DNA of 64,000 nt from Bacteroides sp. (GCA_022648295.1 JALCME010000001.1:248001-312000), one strand, 5' to 3'; positions 44,129 to 54,225 are shown, numbered from the stretch's first letter. Made by a program: numbers and translations. The notes: generated by a model not told the origin, from the sequence alone.

Positions 44129-44170
44129 AGAAAAAGGAGTTGTCCCAAAATCGGAACGCTCCTTTTTTCT
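44129..44170 (+). terminator. Displaced native tRNA-Pro terminator
   Basis: An AAAAAGGAG/CTCCTTTTT stem with a long loop and T-run lies eight bases past attR. It is probably the original terminator of tRNA-Pro before the element inserted. Confidence 0.65.
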
Positions 44171-44254
44171 TATTATTTTTCCAAACAGGTTCTGTCCGAA
44201 ACTTTTTGTCAAAGATTTAAATCGACTTTGAGAACATGATCCTTTAATTTTATA

Positions 44255-45412
44255 TTATCTATACGACTGCTTGTATATTGAAAGAATCTCCTCATCATTC
44301 AAAGAATGAGGATCAAGAGAAAATAATCCCCCCATAGTTTCTTTCGCATTTTGTACAAATTTGGGCAAATCAGTTTCTGAAATACCGTACTCGGACAACT
44401 TTATACAATCTACCTTACATACCTTTTGCATAGTAGCCAAAGCAGTGATAAAATCCGCAGGATCTGTACTATTCTTGCCCGTCATACTTTCAGCCATTTC
44501 CATAAAAAGCTTTGGAACATCATTCATAAAGGTAGTAAAATAAGCTAAAGAAAGTGATATCAACCCAGCTCCATGAGGAAGTTTCGGATAAAAGGCACTC
44601 ATGGCATGTTCTAAAGAATGCTGGGATATACAACCAGAAGTAGACTCTACTATTCCAGCCAACGTACTGGCTAACGCCACATTAGTGCGAGCCTCCACGT
44701 CATCACCATCTGCAACAGCCCTAGGCAAAAATTGATAAAGCAGTGCAATGCTCTTCAATGAATAAAGACGGCTAATAGGATTAGCAATATTGGCAAGATA
44801 GCCTTCGGACGCATGAAAGAATGCATCAAATCCTTGATAAGCTGTAAGATGAGCCGGAACAGACATCATTAAATCTGGATCTACAATAGAAAAAACAGGA
44901 AAAGTATGTTCATTTCCGTAACCTATTTTTTCATTTCCATTGGTTATAACCGTCCAAGGGTCCATTTCAGTGCCCGTACCTGCAGTTGTAGGAATAGCAA
45001 CAACCGGAAGTGCACCCTTTATAGGTTTCCCTTTACCACTTCCTCCTCCGATATAGTCCCAATAATCACCGTCATTACAAGCCATGACTGCAATAGATTT
45101 TGCCGAATCAATAGAACTTCCCCCACCAAGGCCAATAACAAAATCGCATTTTTCTCGCCTACAAATCTCAGCAGCTTCCATAACATGAGCATTTGTAGGA
45201 TTAGGTAGAATCTTATCGTAAACTACAGATGTCGCTCCGTTTTGAGCAATCGCATTCTCTACTTTTTCAAGATAGCCATATTTACGCATTGATGTTCCTG
45301 CTGAAATAACAATTAAAGCCTTCTTACCTGGCAAAGGAGCTGTCGCCAGATTGTTAATACTTCCACAACCAAAGAAAAGTTTAGTCGGAATAAAATAACT
45401 AAAATTCTGCAT
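44255..45412 (-). CDS. Iron-containing alcohol dehydrogenase
   Basis: A 385-residue group III alcohol dehydrogenase of normal length. The cofactor site GLGGGSSIDSAKS and the TTAGTGTEMDPWTVI loop are clear, with metal-ligand histidines expected in the HLTAYQGFDAFFHASEG and SQHSLEHAMSAFYPKLPHGAG segments. Family members act on butanol, 1,3-propanediol, lactaldehyde and similar substrates with NAD(P); the substrate here is unknown. It stands alone between the element and the M13 peptidase gene. Confidence 0.9.
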   Translation of the reverse strand: MQNFSYFIPTKLFFGCGSINNLATAPLPGKKALIVISAGTSMRKYGYLEKVENAIAQNGATSVVYDKILPNPTNAHVMEAAEICRREKCDFVIGLGGGSSIDSAKSIAVMACNDGDYWDYIGGGSGKGKPIKGALPVVAIPTTAGTGTEMDPWTVITNGNEKIGYGNEHTFPVFSIVDPDLMMSVPAHLTAYQGFDAFFHASEGYLANIANPISRLYSLKSIALLYQFLPRAVADGDDVEARTNVALASTLAGIVESTSGCISQHSLEHAMSAFYPKLPHGAGLISLSLAYFTTFMNDVPKLFMEMAESMTGKNSTDPADFITALATMQKVCKVDCIKLSEYGISETDLPKFVQNAKETMGGLFSLDPHSLNDEEILSIYKQSYR

Positions 45413-45568
45413 AACAAATAAATTTATGTGAGATGTATTAAAACTAATAATTAATCATTGTATCACCAATTCATACCTATAACACAACACCAATGAATAG
45501 TGTTCACCTTGTTCTCTCCCTTCTAACACATCTCACTTCAATATTTATGTCACCCTTGTTACTTTACG

Positions 45569-47617
45569 CTACCATATCTTTACTCTCTCATTCTCAGAGC
45601 GCCACATTTGATCTCCTTTTTTCACATCAAATGTGGAGTAGAATTCTGATATGTCAGAAAGAGGACCAAGAACACGCCATTTTGCAGGAGCATGCTCATT
45701 ACTTTTAATTTGAGTAGCCATTGCCTCGGGACGCATATTTAACATCCATGCCAATGCATATCCTAAGAAGAAGCGCTGACTCGGATTTAATCCAGCAATC
45801 ACCACATTATCTTTATACTGCTTTGCCCTCTTAAAAGCCTCATAAGCCATAACCACTCCCCCCAGATCTGCAATATTCTCTCCCTGGGTCAATTCACCGT
45901 TAATATGCAAACTGTCAACCGCGACATAATCGTTGAACTGCTTTACTATCATTTTTGTCTTCGCATCAAATTTAGCTTTGTCTTCCTTTGTCCACCAATT
46001 CTTTAAATTTCCGCTTGCATCATACTTACAACCCTGATCATCAAAACCATGGGTTATTTCATGACCGAAAGTTGCTCCTATTATACCATATAATATTGCA
46101 TCATCCGCCATCTTACGTTCATAACCGGGAACAATAATATTACAACCCGGTATTACAATCTCATTATTAGATGGATTATAATACGCATTATAAGTCTGTG
46201 GCTCCATATCCCACTCCGTACGATCAACCGGTTTACCATATTTGTGAATCATATAAGCCATAGCCCATTTATTGGCATTCATCACATTTTTTACATAAGA
46301 TGAACGATCTATTTGCATGCTGCTTAAATCTTTCCATTTATCAGGATAACCCACTTTCATAATCAAAGCATCCAGTTTCTTCAACGCTTTTTCTTTCGTT
46401 GTTTCGCTCATCCAATCTAGTGCTTTAATCCGTTGGGCAAAAACAGACTTGATAGCATGGCCTATTTCTTCCAACTTTCCTTTTGTCCCTTTAGGCAAAT
46501 ATTCATCAACATAAACTTGTCCAATCAAATCTCCAAGTGTACCATCCGTCATAGAGACCACTCGTTTCCATCTGGGCTTGGGTTCTTGTATGCCGCGCAA
46601 GGTTGTAGAATAAAACTTAAAACATTCCATATAAGTTTTATCATCCAGGAATGGAGCTAATCCATCCAAGAACTGGAATTTTAAATAGTTTTTCCAATCC
46701 TCTATCGAATATTTTTTCAGATCATTATTCAGTGCAACAAGAAACTCCGGCTGACCAACAATCACACTGTCCACCTTAGTTAATCCAACCCCTTTCAAAA
46801 AGATACTCCAGTCAAAGTTGGGAGTTAAAGCGGTTAATTTAGCTAATGACACCTTATTATAATTAGTAAACGGATCACGGAGATCTTCACGTTTCCGTGA
46901 TGTTTTAGCCAGAGCCGTCTCCATCTCCAACAATCTATCAGCTGCCTGCTTCGCTTTGGATTGATCATATCCCATTATTGCAAACATATTCCCCGCATAA
47001 TCAACAAACTTATCACGGATTTGCTTAGATTTGACATCCATATCAACGTAATAGTTACGATCTGGCATGCTCAATCCTCCTTGCATGGCATAAACCTGAT
47101 ACTGACTGCTGTTCTTATCATCTTGTGCAACATACAAACTAAAGAAAGGCGATGCTGCCACCGTATGGATATATGATGCTTCGGCTATAATGTCACTTAA
47201 ATCTTTAATATTATCTATTTTAGCAAGTTCACTCCTTAAATCGCTAATACCTTTCTTATTCAATGATACACTATCCATGCCCGAATAAAAGAAATCTCCT
47301 ATTTTTTGCTTGTTACTCCCTTTTGGTTCTTCCTTAACCGAAGCCGATTCACAGATAGTAAGCACCTGAGCATTTACCGTATCCTGTATCAATTGAAATA
47401 TGCCATTACTTTGCTCACTGGCAGGAATAGGATGTTGTTTAAACCACCTGCCATTGGCAAATTGAAAAAAATCATCCTGCGGTCTCACCGTAGAATCAAT
47501 GTGTGAAACAAGAGGATCAACTTCGTTTGTTGATTTTTTGCCTTCTTTACACGATGATATTAATACAGCCAGTAGAATAATGCCGCTGCTAAAAGATTTA
47601 AATAAAAACTTTTTCAT
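45569..47617 (-). CDS. M13 family metallopeptidase (PepO/neprilysin type)
   Basis: A 682-residue secreted zinc endopeptidase. An N-terminal lipobox-like sequence (LLAVLISSCKEG) predicts a lipoprotein. The M13 N domain fills the first two thirds. Catalytic motifs are NAYYNPSNNEIVIPGCN, the zinc site FGHEITHGFDD with both histidines, and the third ligand in GENIADLGGV. It ends with a short tail containing VKIW, as in other family members. Periplasmic or surface peptide turnover is the likely role. Confidence 0.93.
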   Translation of the reverse strand: MKKFLFKSFSSGIILLAVLISSCKEGKKSTNEVDPLVSHIDSTVRPQDDFFQFANGRWFKQHPIPASEQSNGIFQLIQDTVNAQVLTICESASVKEEPKGSNKQKIGDFFYSGMDSVSLNKKGISDLRSELAKIDNIKDLSDIIAEASYIHTVAASPFFSLYVAQDDKNSSQYQVYAMQGGLSMPDRNYYVDMDVKSKQIRDKFVDYAGNMFAIMGYDQSKAKQAADRLLEMETALAKTSRKREDLRDPFTNYNKVSLAKLTALTPNFDWSIFLKGVGLTKVDSVIVGQPEFLVALNNDLKKYSIEDWKNYLKFQFLDGLAPFLDDKTYMECFKFYSTTLRGIQEPKPRWKRVVSMTDGTLGDLIGQVYVDEYLPKGTKGKLEEIGHAIKSVFAQRIKALDWMSETTKEKALKKLDALIMKVGYPDKWKDLSSMQIDRSSYVKNVMNANKWAMAYMIHKYGKPVDRTEWDMEPQTYNAYYNPSNNEIVIPGCNIIVPGYERKMADDAILYGIIGATFGHEITHGFDDQGCKYDASGNLKNWWTKEDKAKFDAKTKMIVKQFNDYVAVDSLHINGELTQGENIADLGGVVMAYEAFKRAKQYKDNVVIAGLNPSQRFFLGYALAWMLNMRPEAMATQIKSNEHAPAKWRVLGPLSDISEFYSTFDVKKGDQMWRSENERVKIW

Positions 47618-47683
47618 ATTCTAATACGTTTAATACATTCTTCTTTATCAAAATAATACAACTTCAAACAAAATCAAAAAATG

Positions 47684-48577
47684 TCAATCCACAGGTGACA
47701 AAGTATACCCTAGTTTACGAAGCAATTTAATTAAACCATTTTCCCCTATTAAATGACCTGCACCTACAACAATAAAAGTTGGTTTTTCAGGTAATATGCC
47801 TTTTAATTGTTTTTCCCAATTCCTGTTGCGATTATCTATCAATTTTTTTTTCTCAGCATCAGTCATACCCAGCTCTCTATCTGACATTAATGTTAACATA
47901 CCATCAATATCTTGCTTCATATAACAATTAGTCATTTTCCTGACATATTCAATTCCTCTATCGCCAAGTTTTACCATTTTAAGCAGATCACGAGCTTGCT
48001 CTTTCAACGGACCATCAAACAAACATTCAGCCTGAAATTCCATCGTTTCAAATCCATGAACTGATTTACCCTGCTCTTTCGCCTTCTTCTGTAGGGTTGC
48101 ATCCAGCTGGACTTGAGGATTATAACCGTTAAAAGACTTAATACTCTGAACTAAACTAAGTTGTGCAGACACAACATTGGGTTTAAACCTGTTAAATCGT
48201 TCAGCACCAAATCCTAAATACTTTTTCAGAACGCTATCCACTAACTGATATTCACTAGCGGAATACAGCGTATTAAGCAGACTATCTGAAGGGAGCAACA
48301 TATACTTAGCTATTTTCATCTGTGCGTAAGGTACATTTACGCTATCCATATTTATTTCCCCATAAAGTTGCTCACATCCGGCAAATGCAGTTTTAAAGCC
48401 ATCGATACTATCGCAAATACTCAGGGGAGCAATATGGTGCGTACCAAAAAGGAAAGATGGGCTCTTCAAACCATTCCCTGATATTTTCCATAACAACTGA
48501 GCATTGCTTGTTAATGCAGAAAACAATATAATAACAAATAGAATTCGTCTTCTCATCTCCAAATATTTAAGTCCCAA
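47684..48577 (-). CDS. TraB/GumN family protein
   Basis: A 297-residue secreted protein with a signal peptide (MRRRILFVIILFSALTSNA after an initial MGLKYLE; the true start is probably the second Met). It opens LLWKISGNGLKSPSFLFGTHHI, with the GTHH motif of the TraB/TIKI fold, and ends FIVVGAGHLIGENGLIKLLRKLGY with the conserved GAGH. Related eukaryotic proteins are metalloproteases; the bacterial role is unknown. It lies 66 bases upstream of the M13 gene on the same strand. Confidence 0.87.
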   Translation of the reverse strand: MGLKYLEMRRRILFVIILFSALTSNAQLLWKISGNGLKSPSFLFGTHHIAPLSICDSIDGFKTAFAGCEQLYGEINMDSVNVPYAQMKIAKYMLLPSDSLLNTLYSASEYQLVDSVLKKYLGFGAERFNRFKPNVVSAQLSLVQSIKSFNGYNPQVQLDATLQKKAKEQGKSVHGFETMEFQAECLFDGPLKEQARDLLKMVKLGDRGIEYVRKMTNCYMKQDIDGMLTLMSDRELGMTDAEKKKLIDNRNRNWEKQLKGILPEKPTFIVVGAGHLIGENGLIKLLRKLGYTLSPVD

Positions 48578-48794
48578 ACAGATATTTTTTATCCAAATAC
48601 AATATCATTAGCAATAAAGGCTACAAATATAAGAAACTTACTCACCAATAGCACCAACTTAAAGTTTATTTTTACAATATCAGCTATGAAAAGATAAAAG
48701 AAATAAAAAGATAGAAGAACGGTCCAACAATATAACGTCTACTCTGTTTTTAGTTATAAAACGAAAATATAACTAAAATAAACATTATATAGTC

Positions 48795-50198
48795 ATGGAA
48801 AATACTAAAAACATTTCATCGATTAAAACTGTAAATCCCTTCAATAATGAAGTGGTAAAACAGTTTGAGGTCATGTCAAAAGACCAAGTCAATACAATTA
48901 TCTCCAAAGCAGATGAAGCTTTTAAGAATTGGAGAAAAACCTCCTTTGCACAGCGTTCAGCCATTATTCATAAAGTAGCTGAGATTATGCGCTCCAGAAA
49001 AGAAGAATTGGGCAAACTGGCAACACTTGAGATGGGAAAACTATTAAGAGAAAGCATTGCCGAGGTTGAACTTAGTGCGGACATCTTTGATTACTATGCT
49101 TCAAAAGCAGACTCCCTCCTTGCGGACAAGAAACTTGAAACTCCTATTGGTAAAGCTTTTATCAGCTATGAACCCATCGGAGTCATACTTAGCGTACAAC
49201 CATGGAATTTCCCCTTCTATCAAATCACCCGCTCGGCGGCACCTAATCTGATGGCAGGAAATACAATGGTTTTGAAACATGCTTCCAATGTTCCTCAATG
49301 TGCGCAAGTCATGGAAGATATTATCCGTGAAGCCGGAGCACCAGATGGAGTATACAGTAATCTATTTATCCCAGGAAAAGACATTGAGAGTTATGTCAAT
49401 AATCCAAAGATTAAAGCGGTGACATTAACCGGAAGCGAACCGGCAGGTGCATCTATTGCAGCTGCTGCAGGGGCTAAGGTAAAGAAATCTACCTTGGAAC
49501 TCGGAGGTAGTGATCCGTTTGTTGTACTCGATGATGCCGATTTGGATGATGCCGTACAGACCGCTGTTTACGGAAGAATGTGGAATGCCGGACAAGTTTG
49601 TGTATCTCCAAAGAGAGTTATTGTTCCCGAATCAAAATATGATGAATTTCTACAAAAAGTGAAGGACATATTCTCCAAGCTGAAAGTAGGTGATCCGATG
49701 GACCCGAAGACCGATGTTGCTCCATTGAGCTCGGAAAAAGCTGCTGCTGATGTAGCTGTACAGATAGATAAAGCCAAAGCACAAGGTGCACGCATTCTTC
49801 TTGGAGGGCATCGTGTTGATCGTCCCGGAGCATTTGTGGAACCAACCCTGATTACCGACATCACACCCAACATGGATGCTTATTTCGAAGAAATATTCGG
49901 CCCGGTATTCATGCTCTACAAATACAAGACACTGGAAGAAGCTATTGAACTGGCCAATGCCACCGAATTTGGATTAGGCGGTACCGTATTCGCTACCGAT
50001 AAAGAGAAAGCTGTTGAAGTCGCTCGGCAGATTGAAACCGGAATGGTTTACATCAATCATGTCACCGGAATAGCTCCCGAACTACCATTCGGAGGAACCA
50101 AGGGATCCGGTTATGGTCGTGAACAGTCCGAAGCCGGCATATACGAGTTTGTCAACGAAAAGCTTATTCGCGTTACCGATTCAAAGAATCCCTATTAA
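48795..50198 (+). CDS. NAD(P)-dependent succinate-semialdehyde-type dehydrogenase
   Basis: A 467-residue aldehyde dehydrogenase. [30 protein letters not shown], the active-site Glu in [18 protein letters not shown] and the catalytic Cys in [13 protein letters not shown] are present, with [21 protein letters not shown] near the end. The pattern is closest to the succinate-semialdehyde dehydrogenase group that converts succinate semialdehyde to succinate, but substrate cannot be fixed from sequence. A strong terminator follows. Confidence 0.88.
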   Translation: MENTKNISSIKTVNPFNNEVVKQFEVMSKDQVNTIISKADEAFKNWRKTSFAQRSAIIHKVAEIMRSRKEELGKLATLEMGKLLRESIAEVELSADIFDYYASKADSLLADKKLETPIGKAFISYEPIGVILSVQPWNFPFYQITRSAAPNLMAGNTMVLKHASNVPQCAQVMEDIIREAGAPDGVYSNLFIPGKDIESYVNNPKIKAVTLTGSEPAGASIAAAAGAKVKKSTLELGGSDPFVVLDDADLDDAVQTAVYGRMWNAGQVCVSPKRVIVPESKYDEFLQKVKDIFSKLKVGDPMDPKTDVAPLSSEKAAADVAVQIDKAKAQGARILLGGHRVDRPGAFVEPTLITDITPNMDAYFEEIFGPVFMLYKYKTLEEAIELANATEFGLGGTVFATDKEKAVEVARQIETGMVYINHVTGIAPELPFGGTKGSGYGREQSEAGIYEFVNEKLIRVTDSKNPY

Positions 50199-50274
50199 TC
50201 TGTAGCTATTCAGAGACGGAGTAGTATTAAAACATCATTGCCGTCTCTACAGAATACAATATCTCTATATATAA

Positions 50275-50321
50275 AAAGCCGTTCTAATTTAATTCCGAAA
50301 AGGAATTTTTAGAACGGCTTT
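50275..50321 (+). terminator. Strong terminator after the dehydrogenase
   Basis: An 11-bp outer stem AAAGCCGTTCT/AGAACGGCTTT (50275-50285, 50311-50321) with an inner AATTCC/GGAATT hairpin, then CCCTTTATTTTT. Confidence 0.8.
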
Positions 50322-50439
50322 CCCTTTATTTTTCTATCTTACTTTAAGATACAAACTTTGATCAAAGTTTCCACAAATCAATGATAAACTAACGTGAATT
50401 CGATATAAGCATTAAATTATTTCTTTGATTAATAAGAAC

Positions 50440-50649
50440 ATAGGAATGACACTACTAAGAAAACGAATGCTGATTGAAACGATCAATGAGGAGTTAAAGA
50501 AAATTGCACAGATTGAACATTTCAGACATCGTTATTTCAATAACTTCATAGCTAAGGTTTTCTCGGCTATCGCTGCATATTGTTTCTTTGAAAAGAAACT
50601 TGCTATTGGTCTGAACCTCATCAATGACGAACAGCTTACCATATTTTAA
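50440..50649 (+). pseudogene. IS982-family transposase C-terminal remnant
   Basis: About 65 residues matching the end of IS982-type transposases: LLRKRMLIETINEELKKIAQ with IEHFRHRYFNNFIAKV, ending INDEQLTIF at a normal stop. The rest of the transposase is missing upstream, where a stop interrupts the frame, and I see no terminal inverted repeats. An old, truncated insertion. Confidence 0.8.
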
Positions 50650-50833
50650 ATCTTTATATTGAATTCATGTTAATAGAAGATACATTCCATCTTTTCTATT
50701 CACTTTCACTCTGGATCAACCAACTGCGCCCACTCCTCTCTATTGCTTGAAGAATTAAGTATAGAATGTGCTAAATATGAGTAAAAAAAATAGCCACCTA
50801 CTTCCTATCCAGAAAGCTTCTGAAGGGGGGGAG

Positions 50834-50899
50834 GCAAAGGTAGGGACTGAGGTAGGCACAGTTCCTACCTTTGCCAGCCTCAGTCCCTACCTTTGCTTG
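50834..50899. repeat. 22-bp periodic inverted-repeat array (locus B)
   Basis: A perfect 19-bp inverted repeat, GCAAAGGTAGGGACTGAGG (50834-50852) and its complement at 50878-50896, holds a further partial copy (CCTACCTTTGCC) between the arms. The CCTACCTTTGC stretches at 50864-50874 and 50886-50896 are 22 bases apart. It sits in a gene-poor interval (50650-51114); the frames there lack coding character. Confidence 0.7.
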
Positions 50900-51114
50900 G
50901 CTCTGTTTAAGGACGCTCTTCTTTTCGCCAAGAAGAATTACAAACGAAGAAACAAGCATCCCATATTTTCAAAGATTAGAGTTTGCCTTATGTAAACAGT
51001 CAATGTTGCTTGTTTATAAAAACTTTGAATTCTCTTCACGCCCAATCTGCTCTTTTATATATAATCATTATTATAGAACATTTCTTTTACTGTAATTATA
51101 AACTCAAATGTAAC

Positions 51115-52044
51115 TCAACCAACAATCTCCGATAGATAAAACTGATAAAACTTTTCTTTAATCTCATCACGCACCCGGTGAAATTCGTTTTCGATAAAGA
51201 GAGGAGAACCTACCACTTTTGAAGGATCATCAAAGCCGATATGTATTCGATGCTTAACAAAACCGGTAAATACCGGACATTTTTCATTTGCTCCGTCACA
51301 TACAGTAATAACGTAATCCCATTTCCGGTCCAAGTACTTAGTTATGTTTTCAGGCACATGATTACTGATGTCCACACCAGCCTCTGCCATCACTTTTACA
51401 GCCATCGGATTCACTTCAGAGGTCGGTTCCGTTCCCGCCGAAGCAACTTCAATATCAGGGTCGAACGATTGTAAAAAGCCATGAGCCATCTGGCTACGGC
51501 AGCTATTCCCGGTACAGATAACCAGTATGCTGGGGGAACGATACAAGATCAACTCCCAATGCCCCACATCACGCCAACGATCAAACTTCCATCCGACCTG
51601 CTTCATATGCGAGACTTTTTTAAAGCCAAACTTCTCATGCAAACTAACACTTCCTTCGTTAGGCAAGCAAATACCTGAAACCAATACATGCGTATCCTTT
51701 AAGTCAACCGCCTTAAGCAAATGCTCAAACAACAACGTTCCGACGCCCTGTTGCATGTAGGCTTTATCCAAATAAACCGTCAACTCTTTTGTAGAAGCAT
51801 ATGCGCATCTGTTCTTCCACTTGTGGATGTAGCAATACCCCACCACCCTATTCTCTTTTTCAGCGACGAGATAAGGCAAACCTGCAGCAAGAACTTCTTC
51901 AATACGACCCTTCATTTCAGCAACTTCCACAGCAATCGTTTCAAAGGTTATTGCAGTATGCTCCACATAGAAATTGTAGATCCCGCAAATCGTCTCTGCA
52001 TCTTCCAACACAACCGGACGTACCTTAATATCTTCTTTCCCCAT
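51115..52044 (-). CDS. GNAT acetyltransferase fused to ArsC-type arsenate reductase
   Basis: A 309-residue two-domain protein. Residues 1-168 are a phosphinothricin-acetyltransferase-like GNAT domain (RPVVLEDAETICGIYNFYVEH, with the acetyl-CoA site around MQQGVGTLL). Residues 171-309 are a low-molecular-weight protein-tyrosine-phosphatase-like arsenate reductase with the P-loop C177-TGNSC-R183 and an HIGFDDPSK segment. The fusion may link arsenate reduction with acetylation of an amine-bearing arsenical, as suggested by its operon; the acetyl substrate is unproven. Last gene of the ars operon. Confidence 0.85.
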   Translation of the reverse strand: MGKEDIKVRPVVLEDAETICGIYNFYVEHTAITFETIAVEVAEMKGRIEEVLAAGLPYLVAEKENRVVGYCYIHKWKNRCAYASTKELTVYLDKAYMQQGVGTLLFEHLLKAVDLKDTHVLVSGICLPNEGSVSLHEKFGFKKVSHMKQVGWKFDRWRDVGHWELILYRSPSILVICTGNSCRSQMAHGFLQSFDPDIEVASAGTEPTSEVNPMAVKVMAEAGVDISNHVPENITKYLDRKWDYVITVCDGANEKCPVFTGFVKHRIHIGFDDPSKVVGSPLFIENEFHRVRDEIKEKFYQFYLSEIVG

Positions 52045-52049
52045 TTATC

Positions 52050-52757
52050 TTAAATAATTAGCAATGTTATGTAATACACCCCTACAAAGATAAAAACAAT
52101 TGCAACCGCTCTCCTGAACCATTTCTCAAAAAGTTGCATCCTATTGTAAAACCGACTGAGACCGGAAAGGCTATAGGCAATAATCCACGCCACAAGAATT
52201 ACAGGCAATCCGGTGGCAAGAGCATACACCACAGGGAGCCAGTAACCACCTGATTCCGCAGCAGACAAGGGAATAAGCATTCCGAAATAGAACACCCCAC
52301 TGGTGGGGCAAAAAGCTAAAGCAAAAACGATTCCGAGAAATAAAGCTCCCAAACCACCTTTCGCTTTCTTTTGCAACTTATCCCCGCCAATATTGATACG
52401 AAATAAGTTCAGCTTAATTAAATCGAGCATATAAACACCCACCACAATCAGTACCGGACCGATCAACCATTCACCATATTTACTGACAGCTTTCTGTATA
52501 GCAAACATACTGGCACCTTCACGCAAGATCGGAATCAAAATAAACCCGAGTAGAGTGTAAGTAATCACACGCCCAGCAGCATAAAGCAGGCCGTTGAAAA
52601 AGATACGATGCCGGTTATCCAAATCCTTTCCGATAAAACCGATAGCGGTAATATTAGTCGCCAACGGACAGGGACTCACAGCAGTAAGCAGTCCGAGAAT
52701 AAAGGCCGTAATTGCCGGAACCGAACTCTGTTCCAAAAGTGATTGAAGAAAGTTCAT
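52050..52757 (-). CDS. arsG: ArsG-type arsenical efflux permease (CcdA-like)
   Basis: A 235-residue polytopic protein of about six TM helices with the CcdA/DsbD-like cores LLTAVSPCPLATNI and FALAFCPTSGVFYFGM, each with a Cys-Pro pair. In Bacteroides the ArsG family was described as a permease for aromatic aminobenzyl arsenicals, working with ArsE and ArsF. It follows the ArsF-like gene with a seven-base gap and precedes the GNAT-ArsC fusion by five bases. Confidence 0.8.
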   Translation of the reverse strand: MNFLQSLLEQSSVPAITAFILGLLTAVSPCPLATNITAIGFIGKDLDNRHRIFFNGLLYAAGRVITYTLLGFILIPILREGASMFAIQKAVSKYGEWLIGPVLIVVGVYMLDLIKLNLFRINIGGDKLQKKAKGGLGALFLGIVFALAFCPTSGVFYFGMLIPLSAAESGGYWLPVVYALATGLPVILVAWIIAYSLSGLSRFYNRMQLFEKWFRRAVAIVFIFVGVYYITLLII

Positions 52758-52764
52758 TCCTGTT

Positions 52765-53217
52765 TTATTTTAATAATTCATCTATTTTCTGACGAATCCC
52801 TTCCTGAAACTTCGCCGGATTATTCCGGGCATTGCCAAAAGCAAATTCCGTCATATTATTGACATTCTCCTTGTCCGCTTTCAAACCATTGACAAACAAA
52901 GAAGACCATGATACTTCATACTTATCTGCTATTGCTTCATTCTCCTTTTTAGAGATATCAATAACTCTATACACCACCTTACCCGATGCCAACTCTTGGG
53001 AATAAATACTATCCAACAGCTCTTTAGTATATTTCTCTATAGCCCGGCAAGTGATGCAGCGTTGTGCTCCATGAAAATAGAGTATTTCCACGCGATCCTT
53101 CTGTACAGTTGCCGTTTCCGGAGAAGCATTCTTCTTTGCCGCATTGCCGCAAGAGATAAATAAAATTGTGCTCACTGCCAAAGCCAATAACAATCTTAAA
53201 GAAATCAACTTATTCAT
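52765..53217 (-). CDS. arsF: ArsF-type thioredoxin-like lipoprotein
   Basis: A 150-residue protein with an N-terminal lipobox (LFISCGNAAK). The thioredoxin-like core contains ILYFHGAQRCITCRAIEKY, with a CxxC pair (CITC). In Bacteroides this family is annotated as a subunit for reduction of nitrophenyl arsenicals; the surface lipoprotein location would place it on the periplasmic or outer face. It is between the permease gene upstream and arsG downstream. Confidence 0.78.
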   Translation of the reverse strand: MNKLISLRLLLALAVSTILFISCGNAAKKNASPETATVQKDRVEILYFHGAQRCITCRAIEKYTKELLDSIYSQELASGKVVYRVIDISKKENEAIADKYEVSWSSLFVNGLKADKENVNNMTEFAFGNARNNPAKFQEGIRQKIDELLK

Positions 53218-53222
53218 AGTTA

Positions 53223-54191
53223 CTATAATATTGAATTAAACAAATAACCGGAAAGGATAATAAACAATGCAATGACTCCGAAGAAGATACCGATCAGTTT
53301 CCAGGTCATTACTTTCTTCAGCAGAGTAGCTTCAGGAAAGGACAGACCTACCACAGCCATCATAAAAGCCAATGCCGTACCGATAGGAATACCTTTCGCC
53401 ACAAAGACCTCAATCACAGGGACAATACCGGCAGCGTTGGCATACATCGGTACTGCCAAAATCACCGAAATGGGAACGGCATACCAATGACTCTTTGATA
53501 AATACTGCTCAAAGAAACCTTCGGGCACATAGCCGTGCATCACTGCCCCGAGAGCTATACCTATAATAATATAGAGCAATACCCCGCGCACAATATCCCA
53601 TGCACCTTGCATAATTGCGGGCAAACGCTTCATAAACGGAGTTTTCTCCTTTTCCCAAACCGCCGAATCGGTATTTGCATTTTGCTGAATCTGCCGAACC
53701 CAGTCACTTAAATAAGGCTCCAGCTTCAACCTCCCCAACACAAAACCACCAATCATACCAAGTAAAATGCCGCTTACCACATAAATCACCGTGATACGAA
53801 GTCCGAAAGTTCCTGCAAACATCGCCACCGCAACCTCATTAACCAAAGGAGAAGTAATGAGATAAGCGAACGTTACTCCCAAAGGAATGCCTCCTTTCAC
53901 AAAGCCGATAAACAGGGGAATGGATGAACAAGAACAAAATGGAGTAATAGCTCCAAACAGGGAAGCAAAGAAATATTGCAATCCAAAGAGTTTATGCGTC
54001 GTCAAATAGTGACGTAAACGGTCTATGGGAAAATAAGCATTGATTATACCCATCAACGTACTGATGAGAAAAAGAAGGATCAATATCTTGATGGTATCAT
54101 AAAAGAAAAAGTTCACAGCCATCCCCAAATGAGTGTCTGCACTAAGCCCAAACAGCTGATAAACCAGCCAGTCTACAAAATTCTGTATCAT
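53223..54191 (-). CDS. ArsP/DUF318-type permease
   Basis: A 322-residue inner-membrane protein of eight or more TM segments from the permease family that includes ArsP organoarsenical exporters. The FCSCSSIPLFIGFVKGGIPLG motif with paired cysteines is diagnostic, and AVPMYANAAGIVPVIEVFVAKGIPIG is the matching second half. In an ars operon it most likely exports trivalent organoarsenicals. The start lies 19 bases from a TTCGTAAT-AATACGAA operator-like palindrome. Confidence 0.85.
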   Translation of the reverse strand: MIQNFVDWLVYQLFGLSADTHLGMAVNFFFYDTIKILILLFLISTLMGIINAYFPIDRLRHYLTTHKLFGLQYFFASLFGAITPFCSCSSIPLFIGFVKGGIPLGVTFAYLITSPLVNEVAVAMFAGTFGLRITVIYVVSGILLGMIGGFVLGRLKLEPYLSDWVRQIQQNANTDSAVWEKEKTPFMKRLPAIMQGAWDIVRGVLLYIIIGIALGAVMHGYVPEGFFEQYLSKSHWYAVPISVILAVPMYANAAGIVPVIEVFVAKGIPIGTALAFMMAVVGLSFPEATLLKKVMTWKLIGIFFGVIALFIILSGYLFNSIL

Positions 54192-54209
54192 ATCTAATCT
54201 CTATTTACA

Positions 54210-54225
54210 TTCGTAATAATACGAA
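54210..54225. promoter_or_regulatory. ArsR-operator-like palindrome 1
   Basis: TTCGTAATAATACGAA, a nearly perfect inverted repeat 19 bases before the permease start. Two similar sites occur at 54737-54752 and 55195-55210. Confidence 0.6.

Noticed and set aside
50768..50995. A 75-codon frame at locus B
   Set aside because: It is produced by the inverted repeat; composition is not protein-like.
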